A stretch of 64,000 bases of DNA. Source: Anisodus tanguticus (taxonomy: Eukaryota; Streptophyta; Magnoliopsida; Solanales; Solanaceae). Positions 45,118 through 56,900 of the stretch are shown in pieces (within the stretch, counting starts at the first letter, position 1; each line of letters starts with the position of its first letter). A program made the translations under genes and the position numbers. The notes beneath the pieces were generated by a model, which did not search any database, was not told the origin of the DNA, and saw only the letters and a list, made by a program, of their open reading frames with translations. The stretch is taken from NCBI GenBank assembly GCA_034509755.1, contig CM067541.1:12760001-12824000 (forward strand), written 5' to 3'.

Positions 45118-45359
45118 TGTAAACGTGTAAATATATTCCCTACCCATAATTAGAATATTTTCATAAATTGTGTAAATATAATTATGGTAAGACTAGGATT
45201 CCTCTTTTGTATAGGCTTAGGATTCCTCATTTGTATAGGCTTAGGATTCCTCTTTTGTATAGGCTTAGGATTCCTATTATATAAGGGATGAATATTGTAC
45301 TCTATATATACCTTGATATTAATGAAAGACTCCTCAAGGGAGATTAATATCATCTTACG
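45118..45359 (+). repeat. copia-3 3' LTR with expanded 24-bp repeat
   Basis: 242 bp against 196 bp for the 5' LTR. The difference is a repeat, 'aggattcctcttttgtatag' plus 'gctt', present about four times here and twice in the 5' LTR. Confidence 0.9.
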
Positions 45360-48300
45360 TATTGGACATGCATGAGTCCATACTAATGAATGAATTTTAT
45401 CAAGGTACTTTCTATGAGTTCTATAATATTGACTCTTCCCTTTTTTTCTTCTTTTTTTAAGTATTCACTAATGTAAAATATTGATACTTTATCCGATGTT
45501 CGATATTTATCTGTCTTGGGGTCGATTAATTTGGAATCATGTCGTAAAGTCCTGCCTTGGAAGTGATGCCTTCTCTATTGAAGATGACTTCATTTTCAAT
45601 ACTCGACCCGAGACCTTTAATTAAAAATGAAGGTATAAATTACTGATCGTTAGTTGTTATAGAAATATCCACCACAACAAATTTTCTTAGTTCTTGGGGT
45701 AATTAAAAGTATAAAAATGATAAACGACTTCTTTTTATAATTTGATTGTAACCTGAAACAAATGTTTTTCTGTTGTTACCCTTTGAAATCCTTTTTTACA
45801 TGGATAAAACATAGAATTTTCTTCTTTTCTTTTTAACTGATCATGAATATATATAGGTTATGCTTATGCTAAAAAGTAATATATAGCTTCTTCTTAATTT
45901 GGCGACTTACCTAATTCTTCTGAATTCTAATGCAAGGAAAAAACTTATATATTTATATTTACTATTCTGTATCAGCTTGTATCAATGCTTCAAAATAACA
46001 TGTACTTACATAGTCTATTTTCTTTTTCTAAAAAAATTAGTTAAATAATACAACATCAGACATCAATTTTGTTACTAATATATGTAAGAAAACAATATAA
46101 TTTGATGCAAACACCAAGTGTGAAAGTAAATATCATTCATACTTCAAATTAATGTTTTCCGTCATGAATTAGCATGCATCTCCATGAATTAATTTCTTAA
46201 TTTAGAAAAGGAATTTCCAATGCCTTTCTTATTATTTTTCCTTTTTTCTTCTTCGCATATTTTATGTGCGACCAAAAAATCTTATGCATTCGTATAAAAA
46301 GGGAAAATAATAACTTTGACATTTAGTGAAATGACATCGTTACTTTTATTTAATTTTTCTTTACTTTTTCTCTTGTCATCTCTAAGTGCATTTCATTTTT
46401 CTACTTGAAGTTTATTAAATAAAAGCCCTTAAATTATCTATATCCTATATCTATTGTCCGCTCAATTTATAATCTTCTTAAAAAGATACTACTGTAAAAT
46501 GGAAAAACAATAAAGATAATGTTTTCCGCCATGAATTATCATGCATCTCAATGAATTAATTTCCTTTTTTAAAAAGTGAGTTTCAATGTCTTTCTTATTA
46601 TTTTTCCTTAGTTTCTTCTTGACATATTTTAGGTTGGACCGAAAAATCATTATCAATCCGTAGATAAGGAAAAAAACATAACTTTGGCATTTAATAAAAT
46701 GACATTTTTGCTTTTATTTTAATTTTTCTTCCTTTTTCTCTCGTCATCTTTAAGTGCATTTCCCTTTTCTACTTGAGTTATATTAATAAAAATTCTTAAA
46801 TTCTCCGTTCAATTTATAATCTTCTTAAAAAGGTATTACTGATAAAATGGAAAAACAATAAAGAAGTTATGGCCTAGTAAGGAAAAAAAAAATAGAAATT
46901 GGCCATTTGTTTCCCTTATTGTATATTTACCATTTTAAGAACTCATTTCTTCACTATTTATAGATGTTGAAAACGTTGGTAAAAATCATCTTTCACTGAC
47001 CGACCCTAGGATCCACTAGCAATTCTTGTCCATACTCATTATAATTTAGCATTGAAAGATGAAGTCGTGACAAGTTATTACCTTTAGTATTTTTGTGACT
47101 TCGCTTCGCCATTTAACATTTTTGTATATCTTTGTCCTATATAATTAGGAAAATTTCCAAGGTAGATGCATAGGCTTTGCTTCAGGCTAACAACAACATA
47201 AAGCTCGTGTATCTACCTATGAAGATTTGCCTAATTGTCCCAAGACAAAGATACACAAACAAGTTAAATGACAAAGAGTGTCATAGAGACGCTAAAGACA
47301 ACTTAATTGTCAAAGACCACCATTGAATCACATGTTCTTCAACGTCCAATGTAAGTTTTGAAGAACTATGAAGAGAAGACAAGCGAAGTCTCCTATGAGT
47401 TTGTGTTTACAATAGCTAAGAGTTAGAAGGTGATGGAGAATGATTTTGTGAAGGCATACACAATAAAGTGCTTAAATTGTAAGAAAGATTGAAGAATATG
47501 AAAAGAAATTTAAATTTAAAGGGGGAATGTTGAAACTAGTAAGCTTAAATGTTTGAGTGTTTATGTTCATATATCTTTTAGTTATCCTAGGTGAAAGGTT
47601 TTTTGTATTGTCAAGGTAAATGTTATGATATCAAAGTGGTTAGATTTAAGTGTGTGTGAAAGTATTTAATTGGTGTTATTCTAGAAGACTCTATTAGCAT
47701 CTATATAAGCTTTTCGTAAGAATGTTATGCAAAAGTGAAGTTCTCTAGCAATATGAAATGAGTTCATTGCCTACCTCTCTCTTTCATCCTCTTTGTACCC
47801 TATAATATTATTATGAGGCTCATATTAAAAACATTGGTACCATAAGATTTTATAACTTATATACACTAACGGTTTGAAGAATTCTTTCATTTTCAATATA
47901 TTTTTCTTATTCCATTTTTATTGGGCGGTTGCCCATCATATGGAGTCTTGCATAAATGGTCTCTTAGATTTGTATTTTCATTAACTCTTCGAGATAATCT
48001 ACTACACGATACCTTCTACCACCAATACTTACAAAGTCTTGTGATATCTGCGAAAATCTCTCACATAACACTTGTCGATTAAATTATCATTGTTTCCCTT
48101 TTTCTTTTTATGATCTCCTATATATGTTAAAAAGAGAATAAATTAAAATAAATATAGCATTACTTTTTAAACTCGGAGGGTTCAAATGCATTCTATGTGG
48201 CAAAGTTTTTGTTTTAGTGATATTATACTATTTTTGTAATCTGCTTTTGTTAAAAGAAAGAAGAAGCATGCCAAACTCGTACCTCCATCAATGGCAGTTA

Positions 48301-49364
48301 ATGATCGGAGAAGTAGATAAGAGAGAAGGGAAGGATAGTTAGTCATAGAGAGAGAAAATTGAGAGAGTTTGTGAGAAAATATATTTTTTCATTAATGAAC
48401 TAACAACAATAAGAATCTAAAATGTTACATTTATACTAGTCTAATTAACTCAATAATGCTAAACTAGACAACTAAGTCTATTTACTTCTAGAAGTGTACA
48501 ACTTATATATGCTCATGTACAACTAGTTACTTCTACACTAACTCATTCACACATGATTAATTTCTTCACTTAGACACTCCCCCTCAAGTTGAGAATAGGA
48601 AAATATGTTTCTCATTCCCAACTTGGAAACCAGATAAGCATGATGTTGATGCCCCAATGGAATTCCTAAAGGGAAACATAAGTCAGTTTTTCATAATTAT
48701 GCTCAAGTCATTAATCAAACAATTTTTGGTCATGGATCACAAGCAGGCACTGTCTTAGGGATCTGGATTATTAAGTCGTTGGTACGTCAGACGTGTACCT
48801 TTTACTATACACTACATACTGTAGTGAATCCAGAATTTAGGGTCAATGTGTTCTGCTCTTTATCTGTAACTATCTACATGTGCATTCTATATATGTGGTC
48901 AATTAGCATTGTCTAGGTAGTAGTCTTCAATTAAAGATGTTGTTCAAAAAAGAAAAAGATAAAAGAGTACTGATAAAATAGAACAAAATTTACGGAACTA
49001 AAAGTTGAAGTGTTTTCATATTAAGTCAAGTTTCTTGTTTTATCAGTGCTATTGAAGTCTCATTTTAGTACTTATATTTTTCCAAGAGACAATCTGATCA
49101 TTATTATCAAAACATCATCAATATTAACAGAGCAAAATAACATGTGAACTAATAAGAAAGATATTTATGAGAACGCTATGAAACACGTGAATTGATCTGT
49201 TCACCGACATTTAAGCAAGTTTCAGCTAAAGTAAAAAGTCTAGTTTTGTATGCATTTCAAGATTTGCTTCATAGAGTAATGAATTTCTTACTTCATATCC
49301 CATGCTGCTTCCTTATTTTCGTTTAATTTTTAGGTTCGGTTAATGGGAGGTGAAATAGGTATCA

Positions 49365-49446
49365 AACAACAACAACGACAACATACCAGTGTATTACCAC
49401 AAGTGGGGTGCAGGAGGGTGGCATGTACGCAGACCTTACCCATAAC
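49365..49446 (-). mobile_element. TTG-tailed SINE, unit C, left part
   Basis: The tail portion of the SINE. It is interrupted after 'cttacccataac' by the 6.57-kb element and resumes at 56021 with 'tttgtggggtag'. Confidence 0.7.
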
Positions 49447-50731
49447 TGTTGGGAGATTTTGCTCTATGGTACTTTATAAAGCAGTACGGGAAGTATTTAA
49501 CTATTACAAGTATTCGAAAGGATAAACAAAGAATACAATATTGTCGACTAGAAATCTGAAAGTTACAATATATCAACAAAACTGAAATTACGATTTTGTT
49601 GAAGACTGAAAATGGAAAATGCTTTTTGCTGAGTCGAGTGTAGCACTCTGTCCTTAAGACAATATTGCCCCGTATGTATCATTTATACGTCCTGGACAAT
49701 TTGTCTCCCAAGATAAAACAGCAATGGAACCCTTGAGCAAAGGAAACTCAAGAGCTACCGTGAAGAATATTGAGTAACGAAATGATGCTTGGAAGTTGTA
49801 GGAAGAAAACTGTTTTTGTTGTGTATTTTCGTGAGCTTTATGAACTGTTATTTTTCTGTTCTTTGTAGTGCTCAACAATGGTGTAAGGGTGTGTTTATAT
49901 AGGTGAGGGAGGGGCTGAAAACTGCCTCCATAATAGCCAAATAATGGCCATTATGGAGGTAGTAAAGTCACCAACATAAATGGTGAAAGAACCAACGGAT
50001 TTGGCCATTATAGGAGGAGTAATTCAGCCAAAATAAATGGCTGAATTGAGTGCTTGACGTTTCTGTTTTGACCATCGAAATTCTGAACTTCAGGGACCAA
50101 ACTGTACATCTTGAAACTTCAGGGACCAAACTGTACATCTTGAAACTTCTGGGACCAAACAGTACATCTGAAAGAATTCTGGTTCAACCTGTACGTCTGA
50201 AACTTCTAGGATCAAACTGTACTTCTGACAAAGTTTTCTGGCCCAAAAAGATAATATCAGAAGGCCCACAGCCCACGGCCCGTGAATCCATGAATCCATG
50301 AATCCATGAACCCGAGAACCCGGAACCGGAACCGGAACCGGACCGGACGGGCGGGCGGCGGCGCGCGTGTGGTCTTTCCTCGAACCGAAGCACATCTAGG
50401 TCCTCCCTCCTTTAAACACATGGGATACCCCTTGGGGTCCCAAACCCCAAACCAATTTCGAGTCTTATATACACAACAATTCTTTCTTCCTCTACCGATG
50501 AGGGAGAATTACACACAATACCACACTTTCCATGCTTCAAACACCTTACTTCGTGAACCAATATCTCTTTCATTTCTCAATGAAATTTGAAGATTCTTGG
50601 CCCTACGGTTATCTACGTACTTAGTAGATCATGCATGTGTGAAGAACCGGATTCTCCAACATACGTTACACTAGTGTTTAAGCCGTTAAAGTTGGTCGGT
50701 CGCAACTCCCGCCAAAGGCAAATTTCCAACA
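49447..50731 (-). repeat. 3' LTR of the 6.57-kb element
   Basis: 1285 bp. It contains a 29-bp tandem repeat ('gaccaaactgtacatcttg'), a GAATCCAT run, a GGAACC run and 'gcggcggcgcgcgtgtgg'. Confidence 0.95.
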
Positions 50732-53700
50732 ATCCCCTCTTGAAAGAGATTTTGGCGCACTCACATGGTGTCTTTTCATTTCCAGCAATATTTCAGCGGA
50801 CCGATGTTGCATAAGGAGAGGTAGCCTCAGCTTTGAACCTTCCATAGTTGAATACCATCGGACTTACTTACCGCGCGGTGAACGTGATGTCTTGAACCGT
50901 CGGTGTTTAGTGTAAGCCAAGACAACGGTACCAACACAACAAATTCCCTTACTCTCTTCTTCGTAATGTTTTGTCCGTTTTGGCCATGGACAACGTCTTG
51001 GATTCTTAAGTGCGTTCAATTTGAGGCGGCCCGTCCTCGCACTTAAATAGGTGGTCTCCTACAAGGTATCCCTGCTATACCCCACTTCACAAGTGTTAGG
51101 AACCATTAAAAGTTTCCCAAAGACCTAACCTCAACTGTTGAGGATAATTACAGTTTTGAAAACTTAACCTTTACCCATACCGAGATAGCACTTAACGTCT
51201 ATCGCGGGAACGACTTTGGATTTGGTGTTTCTTTTCGAAATCACTATCCGAAGTGCTCATGCTTCCACCGAAGCGATCAACCGAACCTTTACAACTTAGT
51301 TTTCCCATTGAACCAAATTACCGGGATCTCCGGTTCGTAAGGTTGGGTTTCCACCGTATTGGTCCGTATATTTTGGGTTTTAAGCCTATTCCCCTAGACA
51401 GGCAGAACGCTTGATCTCTCGGGTAGTCCCTTAGTTTGTAAACAAGGAAGTGACACCGTGATGATCAAGCGCCATACGGTCTTATGTCTCCGACAGATCC
51501 CGACAGATATGTCCAGACGCCGTCATCCGTGTCCTTCCTAAAGCCGATCGGCTAGCCACGAGTGTATAAGCTCTGAAGGCACGGGTTTCTCCCAATAAGG
51601 GACGTCCTCTAATGAGTCGTGAAGTTACTCAACTTCTTTCATGCTTTGTATAAAGCGATAAACTCCGATACCATCATGAATCGGTCGATGCAAGTTTGCT
51701 TAGAGGATTTTCCAAGAACCACCATACACATTTACTTGTGGCTTTGGTGTTCTTCGGATCCGATGTCCGGTTGCATCACTTGTGTTCTCCCGAACCGCTG
51801 GACATCCAGAATACAATAATCCGTAGATAAGCGAATAATTCGATATCGTCATATCCGACTTAACGCCTTCTATTGATCATGTATTAAGATCATCGTGAAC
51901 CTTAGTTCAACTAATATGTTTGTAGGACGATACCGTGGTCGGTTGTAGTGTGTACAATACATTGAACTACACGTGACCCGTGCATATCACTCCTTGTCTA
52001 TGGGTGCACCATGATTCCAATCAGTTCTATGATTCATATCCATTGGTGGCTTCAACGAGGACCGTCAACTATTGACCGTCCGTTAGATGTCTTAGAAATT
52101 CAATTCCTAAGAAGTCATCTCGTGATACACATATCTTTCATATCGAGACTTTGTTTCAATATGATTTTCACTCTCGACCGTTGGTTTTCCAACTGTTGGC
52201 TTTCTAACTTCGAGCCAATGTTTCGTGGTCGATTCATTGTTTCCGTTTTATCCGAGACTTTCGGGACTAAAATGTAAACATTTCGGGGACCAAAATGAAA
52301 GTTCGGAAGAAGCCCAACAGTTCAAAGAAACCAATTTCGATCCTCTTCTTCCAACTCTCCGGTTGGGAAGGTCGTTTCAACACCCATGCCATGTAAGATT
52401 ACAATGGCCCTGGATGTGAAGCAACTCACAGGGGAGCACTTTTTACAACCCAAAGGTTCTTTTCCCGGAGGAAGATCAACTATTACTCTTGGATTCTTAT
52501 ATATGGAATCTATTTCTCCCTTTAGCTTCTTTCCAAAGCAGCGCTTTTGGAGATAACAATTATTTGTTAATTGTCCATGGTTCGTTCTCAACCATACAAG
52601 CTAGAAGGACTGGAACAAGTCTTTGTCCCCTCTTTGCTCCGTCTTGGTTCAACATCTAGAATCCCCGAGTTCGAGATCGGAATATTAAGTTCCGGATAGA
52701 CAAGCAACTTTCGAGTCATGAAGATACGGAACGTCTAGTTCCAGACAGGCAGGCCCTCCCGGGTTCTTGTTAACCTTGAGCAATTACTCCTTTTTCCTTT
52801 TCCAAGGAAAGTTATCTCCAAAGAATTCAAGCATTCTTTGACGCCAAGAGGCGATCAACACTCTCGTTATTTGCAGATCCGGTGGATATGCAATCTACGA
52901 TCTTAGGTCGAACTTGACTGTTTCGGTAGCCCATCTTTTACCAAGTTACCCCTCATAATTTGGGCGTACGACTTCGTGCTTGGCTAACACCGTTAGACCG
53001 AGGTGAGAAATGAACATTCGTTTAATGAACGATGCTTCACATTCTCCCTCTATCACTACGAATTTCTCAATCCGTAGGCTTAGTTGATTTTCAACTTCGC
53101 TTTGTAGGCTTCAACAACTTCATCTTTGCTTTTCAATAAACAAAGGATTCCATACGTTGTACCATCATCAATGAAGATCACAACGTACTTGTCTCCCCTC
53201 TATTTTGTATAAACTTCAAATCACCCAAGTAGGTGTGACTAAGTTCTAGAGGAGCGGTGCTTCTTTCGCTATTACCTTGACGGAATTTGGAAAGGTGATT
53301 TTGCCTCTTCGTCTACCTCACATTCATTTTGAGGGTTTATGTCGACGATGAGGGCAACAATCTCAACATCGTTAGCTTTTGAATGACTTGCTATTTAACG
53401 TGTCTTAATCTATGATGTCATAGATGCACGGATTACAATATATCATTCATTTGGCTATAGACATATTGTACCACTCTTAGTTATTACGGACTGTTGGACT
53501 AGTCTCAAATCAGATTTGACCAACAACGTCCTTTAACCAAGTTAGGAACATGTATCACCTCTTTTAGAGTGATCTCATTCCTTGAAGTCCTATTGAGGAC
53601 AACCTCTCCAGCCCCTTCTACTTTAGAGGTGGCGTTGCTTCACATGAACAACCTCTTGCCCGTGGTTAGGGCGTAACCGGATCATTTGTGATCTAGATAC

Positions 53701-53831
53701 TCTGGCCTACTCCAGTTGCTTTGGCGGACCGAGTATCCAATTTCTTTCTCGCCTTTATTTAGGCCTTGGATCATTCGGGACTGGAAACTCTGGCCCACCT
53801 TACTAGGTGTCCATTACTTTTCCTATGAAAT

Positions 53832-54034
53832 GAATTTTGGCCCCACTCCAGTCGCCCGGAGGCTTTATATGACTGAGTGTCCAATATCATCATATCAAAG
53901 GAATTTTGGCCCACTCAGGTCACCGGAGGCTCTGTATGATCGAGTGTCCAATATCATCCTATCAAAGGAATTTTGGCCCACTCTAGTCGCCGGAGGCTTT
54001 GTATGACCGAGTGTCCAATATCATCCTATGAAGG
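53832..54034. repeat. 67-69-bp minisatellite in the 6.57-kb element
   Basis: Three units begin with 'gaattttggccc' at 53832, 53901 and 53968 and share 'gagtgtccaatatcatc' and 'gtcgccggaggctttgtatg'. A weaker earlier unit is visible at 53710-53830. Confidence 0.85.
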
Positions 54035-54392
54035 ATCTTCGCCAAATAATATGACAAAGCTCAACGTTATTAACTTTTAGACTTCTTCCGTTATGATTGG
54101 TGCCCAGATAATTCTTGGCGCTTACTTAAGAGTGGTAACAGTTTTCACACAGTTAGTGGATCTTTCTCCATCGTATGTGTGAACATACTTTACACACTTT
54201 AACAATTACACTTAAAAGAACGGATCTTTTTAAGTCATTTACAATCCAATCTTTAAACGGGAAAGAAGATAAGATTAAACTTCTGATTTTAAAGCGTAAG
54301 GAATATAAATTATTTTCATATTCCTCCTTACTTTAATCCATTTTTAATCAGACATCATTTAATCTTTATTCTTGACAAGTAAGAAAAACTAC

Positions 54393-54674
54393 TTATCCCA
54401 ATTTCGGATTCAGGCTCACTTCAGTCACTTCATCAGACTGAGTGTCAATTTCCTTCTCACCATTATTCAGATCTTTTGTCTGGGATAGATACATGCCTTC
54501 TGCTGCAAGATAGAAGTACATCTTCAGTCTTCTCCTCTTGTCCCAGTTGACATCCTCAGGCTCTCGAGAGCGCTTGTTCCCACCAGTCTTGGTAGCGGTG
54601 ACACCATGAACACGTTCATCATCATCATCTCTTCTACCAGAAAACCATTTCCATATCCAGATTTGGTCACACAA
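54393..54674 (-). CDS. Unrecognised 93-codon ORF of the 6.57-kb element
   Basis: This is the longest open frame on the element's own strand, about 60 bases downstream of the 5' LTR. It is rich in charged residues (RRDDDDERVHGV, KRSREPEDVNWDKRRRLKMY) and ends EVSLNPKLG. It lies where gag should be, but I see no capsid motif. The next frame starts upstream (MSVKNC at about 54700), so the real start could be there with a frameshift. Function unknown. Confidence 0.35.
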   Translation of the reverse strand: MCDQIWIWKWFSGRRDDDDERVHGVTATKTGGNKRSREPEDVNWDKRRRLKMYFYLAAEGMYLSQTKDLNNGEKEIDTQSDEVTEVSLNPKLG

Positions 54675-54717
54675 TTTTTGACCGACATCTTTCGAATACT
54701 AATAGTAATACAATACA

Positions 54718-54731
54718 AATATTGTCTTAAG
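54718..54731 (-). promoter_or_regulatory. Putative self-primer binding site
   Basis: One base from the 5' LTR the minus strand reads CTTAAGACAATATT. This is the exact reverse complement of AATATTGTCTTAAG inside the same LTR (minus strand, 54953-54940). It takes the place of the tRNA-complementary PBS; there is no TGG at the LTR border. Confidence 0.55.
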
Positions 54732-54732
54732 T

Positions 54733-56015
54733 TGTTGGGAGATTTTGCTCTATGGTACTTTATAAAGCAGTACGGGAAGTATTTAACTATTACAAGTATT
54801 CGAAAGGATAAACAAAGAATACAATATTGTCGACTAGAAATCTGAAAGTTACAATATATCAACAAAACTGAAATTACGATTTTGTTGAAGACTGAAAAAT
54901 GGAAAATGCTTTTTGCTGAGTCGAGTGTAGCACTCTGTCCTTAAGACAATATTGCCCCGTATGTATCCTTTATACGTCCTGGACAATTTGTCTCCCAAGA
55001 TAAAACAGCAATGGAACCCTTGAGCAAAGGAAACTCAAGAGCTACCGTGAAGAATATTGAGTAACGAAATGATGCTTGGAAGTTGTAGGAAGAAAACTGT
55101 TTTTGTTGTGTATTTTCGTGAGCTTTATGAAGCTGTTATTTTTCTGTTCTTTGTAGTGCTCAACAATGGTGTAAGGGTGTGTTTATATAGGTGAGGGAGG
55201 GGCTGAAAACTGCCTCCATAATAGCCAAATAATGGCCATTATGGAGGTAGTAAAGTCACCAACATAAATGGTGAAAGAACCAACGGATTTGGCCATTATA
55301 GGAGGAGTAATTCAGCCAAAATAAATGGGTGAATTGAGTACTTGACGTTTCTGTTTTGACCATCGAAATTCGAACTTCGGGGACCAAACTGTACATCTTG
55401 AAACTTCGGGGACCAAACCGTACATCTTGAAACTTCGGGACCAAACAAGACATCCGAAAGAATTCTGGTTCAACCTGTACGTCTGAAACTTCTAGGATCA
55501 AACTGTACTTCTGGCAAAGTTTTCTGGCCCAAAAAGATAATATCAGAAGGCCCACAGCCCACGGCCCGTGAATCCATGAATCCATGAATCCATGAACCCG
55601 AGAACCGAACCGGAACCGGAACCGGACCGGACGGGCGGGCGGCGGCGCGCGTGTGGTCTTTCCTCGAACCGAAGCACATCTAGGTCCTCCCTCCTTTAAA
55701 CACATGGGATACCCCTTGGGGTCCCAAACCCCAAACCAATTTCGAGTCTTATATACACAACAATTCTTTCTTCCTCTACCGATGAGGGAGAATTACACAC
55801 AATACCACACTTTCCATGCTTCAAACACCTTACTTCGTGAACCAATATCTCTTTCATTTCTCAATGAAATTTGAAGATTCTTGGCCCTACGGTTATCTAC
55901 GTACTTAGTAGATCATGCATGTGTGAAGAACCGGATTCTCCAACATACGTTACACTAGTGTTTAAGCCGTTAAAGTTGGTCGGTCGCAACTCCCGCCAAA
56001 GGCAAATTTCCAACA
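54733..56015 (-). repeat. 5' LTR of the 6.57-kb element
   Basis: 1283 bp, nearly identical to 49447-50731. The minus-strand TATA-like CCTATATAAACA lies at about 55190, which would put transcription start near 55160 and the self-complementary site about 205 bases into the transcript. Confidence 0.95.
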
Positions 56016-56020
56016 ATAAC

Positions 56021-56069
56021 TTTGTGGGGTAGAAAGGTTATTTCCGATAGACCCTCGGCTCAAAAGAAA
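56021..56069 (-). mobile_element. TTG-tailed SINE, unit C, right part
   Basis: Continuation of the SINE interrupted at 49446, with 'gaccctcggctcaaaagaaa'. Confidence 0.7.
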
Positions 56070-56711
56070 TGTAATTGATGCAGGATTGTAAGGAAAATAA
56101 AACAACAAAATATAGGTGAAACATGTATCGTCAACAAGAAAGTTGGTGAAAAGGGCACTTGCTTTAGAATATTCAAAATTTTACTCATACCATGTGATCA
56201 GCCTCGGGGTCTAGAAACTCAAGCAATTAGTGTTAATTATGCGAGAAGAAGAAGATTTGGGAGTCCCATTTTGGAGGTTATATATCTAGTGACTCCTATT
56301 ATAGTATCACTAGCCATCAAAAATCAGAAAGTTTCAATATCATGCAACCAACAAGGATTGCACTGAAGTGGTACGTACTCCTCCATTCTTAACCAGATAT
56401 CTCGAGTTGGAGCCATGTGTTGAAGTTGCCTTTGTTAGGAACTTTAACCCCGATGTGAAACAATATTTTGGCGCATTCAAATTTAGGCGGCCCAAATATA
56501 AGTACTGGACACCGGATAAGAGACAAAAACAATACATATCATGCATCTATTGATTATGTTGGATTTGTAGGTGCGCAAATCCAAATTTAGTTGGGTCCTA
56601 ATATGAGTCCGCACACCGATTGAAAAAGATTCACATATTATGCATCTATTGATTTATATAAATATGTGGTATGTTTTTAAGTTCTTACCCTCCCGACGTT
56701 GACATATATAG

Positions 56712-56900
56712 TGGCAATAAAGGGCAGCTCGGTGCACTAAGCTTCCGCTATGCGTGGGGTCCAAAGAAGGGCCGAACCACAAGGGTCTATTGTACGCGGT
56801 CTTTCCCTGCATTCTTTGCTAGAGACTGTTTCCACTTCTTGAACCCGTGTTCTCCTAGTTTTATGACAACAACTTTACCCGTTACTCCAAAACTCCCTTC
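56712..56900 (-). mobile_element. Au-like SINE, unit C
   Basis: The best-kept head of the four copies: it still has the B-box-like 'cacgggttcaagaagtgg' on the minus strand, which is lost in A, B and D. Confidence 0.75.

Larger units (their letters stand above)
40524..45364 (+). mobile_element. Ty1/copia retrotransposon (copia-3), complete but decayed
   Basis: The LTRs are 40529-40724 and 45118-45359, beginning TGTAAACGTGTAAATATATT. The PBS TGGTATCAAGAGCC is directly after the first. Target duplications GATTG (40524-40528) and TATTG (45360-45364) differ by one base; units A, C and D have the uninterrupted 'tatatagattggacatg'. Gag, protease, integrase, reverse transcriptase and RNase H follow in Ty1/copia order on the plus strand, broken by many stops and frameshifts. 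It is a different family from copia-1 and copia-2. Confidence 0.95.
37890..48212 (+). repeat. Tandem array unit B
   Basis: The second copy is 10323 bp, or 5487 bp after removal of copia-3 (40529-45359) and its target duplication. All fixed landmarks of unit A are present. It lacks the solo LTR, giving the empty site near 45913. It most resembles unit C in its right half ('ttatgcaaaagtgaagttct', 'ctctctttcatcc'). Confidence 0.95.
50732..54732 (-). other. Internal region of the 6.57-kb element
   Basis: The minus strand shows integrase-like text at about 53240-53080 (LGDLKFIQNRG, a two-aspartate FIDDG, LLKSKDEVVEAY) and the reverse-transcriptase opening VDLPPGKEPLGCK at about 52480. No YVDD, no protease motif and no long ORF are visible. 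Other parts (50740-52300) hold no recognisable protein. Confidence 0.65.
49442..56020 (-). mobile_element. 6.57-kb LTR retrotransposon, copia-derived, non-autonomous
   Basis: The LTRs are 49447-50731 and 54733-56015 (TGTTGG...CCAACA), with a perfect duplication ATAAC at 49442-49446 and 56016-56020. Units A, B and D have the uninterrupted SINE. Orientation is minus: a purine tract AAGAGGGGAT lies against the left LTR, and the TATA box CCTATATAAACA and capsid-side leader belong to the right one. The internal 4.0 kb hold only remnants: integrase text near 53060-53260, a reverse-transcriptase opening near 52480, a minisatellite and one 93-codon ORF. The LTRs are nearly identical, so the insertion is recent and enzymes must have come from elsewhere. 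No tRNA-type PBS is present. Confidence 0.95.

Noticed and set aside
50090..50395. ORF repeated at 30434, 50090-50395 and 55256-55705, encoding a protein with RKDHTRAA and FGPRSF-like repeats
   Set aside because: It lies in the LTRs and its repeats are only the 29-bp DNA repeat. Frames vary between copies, so it is conserved as LTR DNA, not as protein.
54733..56015. Plus-strand orientation for the 6.57-kb element
   Set aside because: The LTR ends are nearly symmetrical (TGTTGG/CCAACA), but the purine tract, TATA box and integrase/RT remnants all point to the minus strand.
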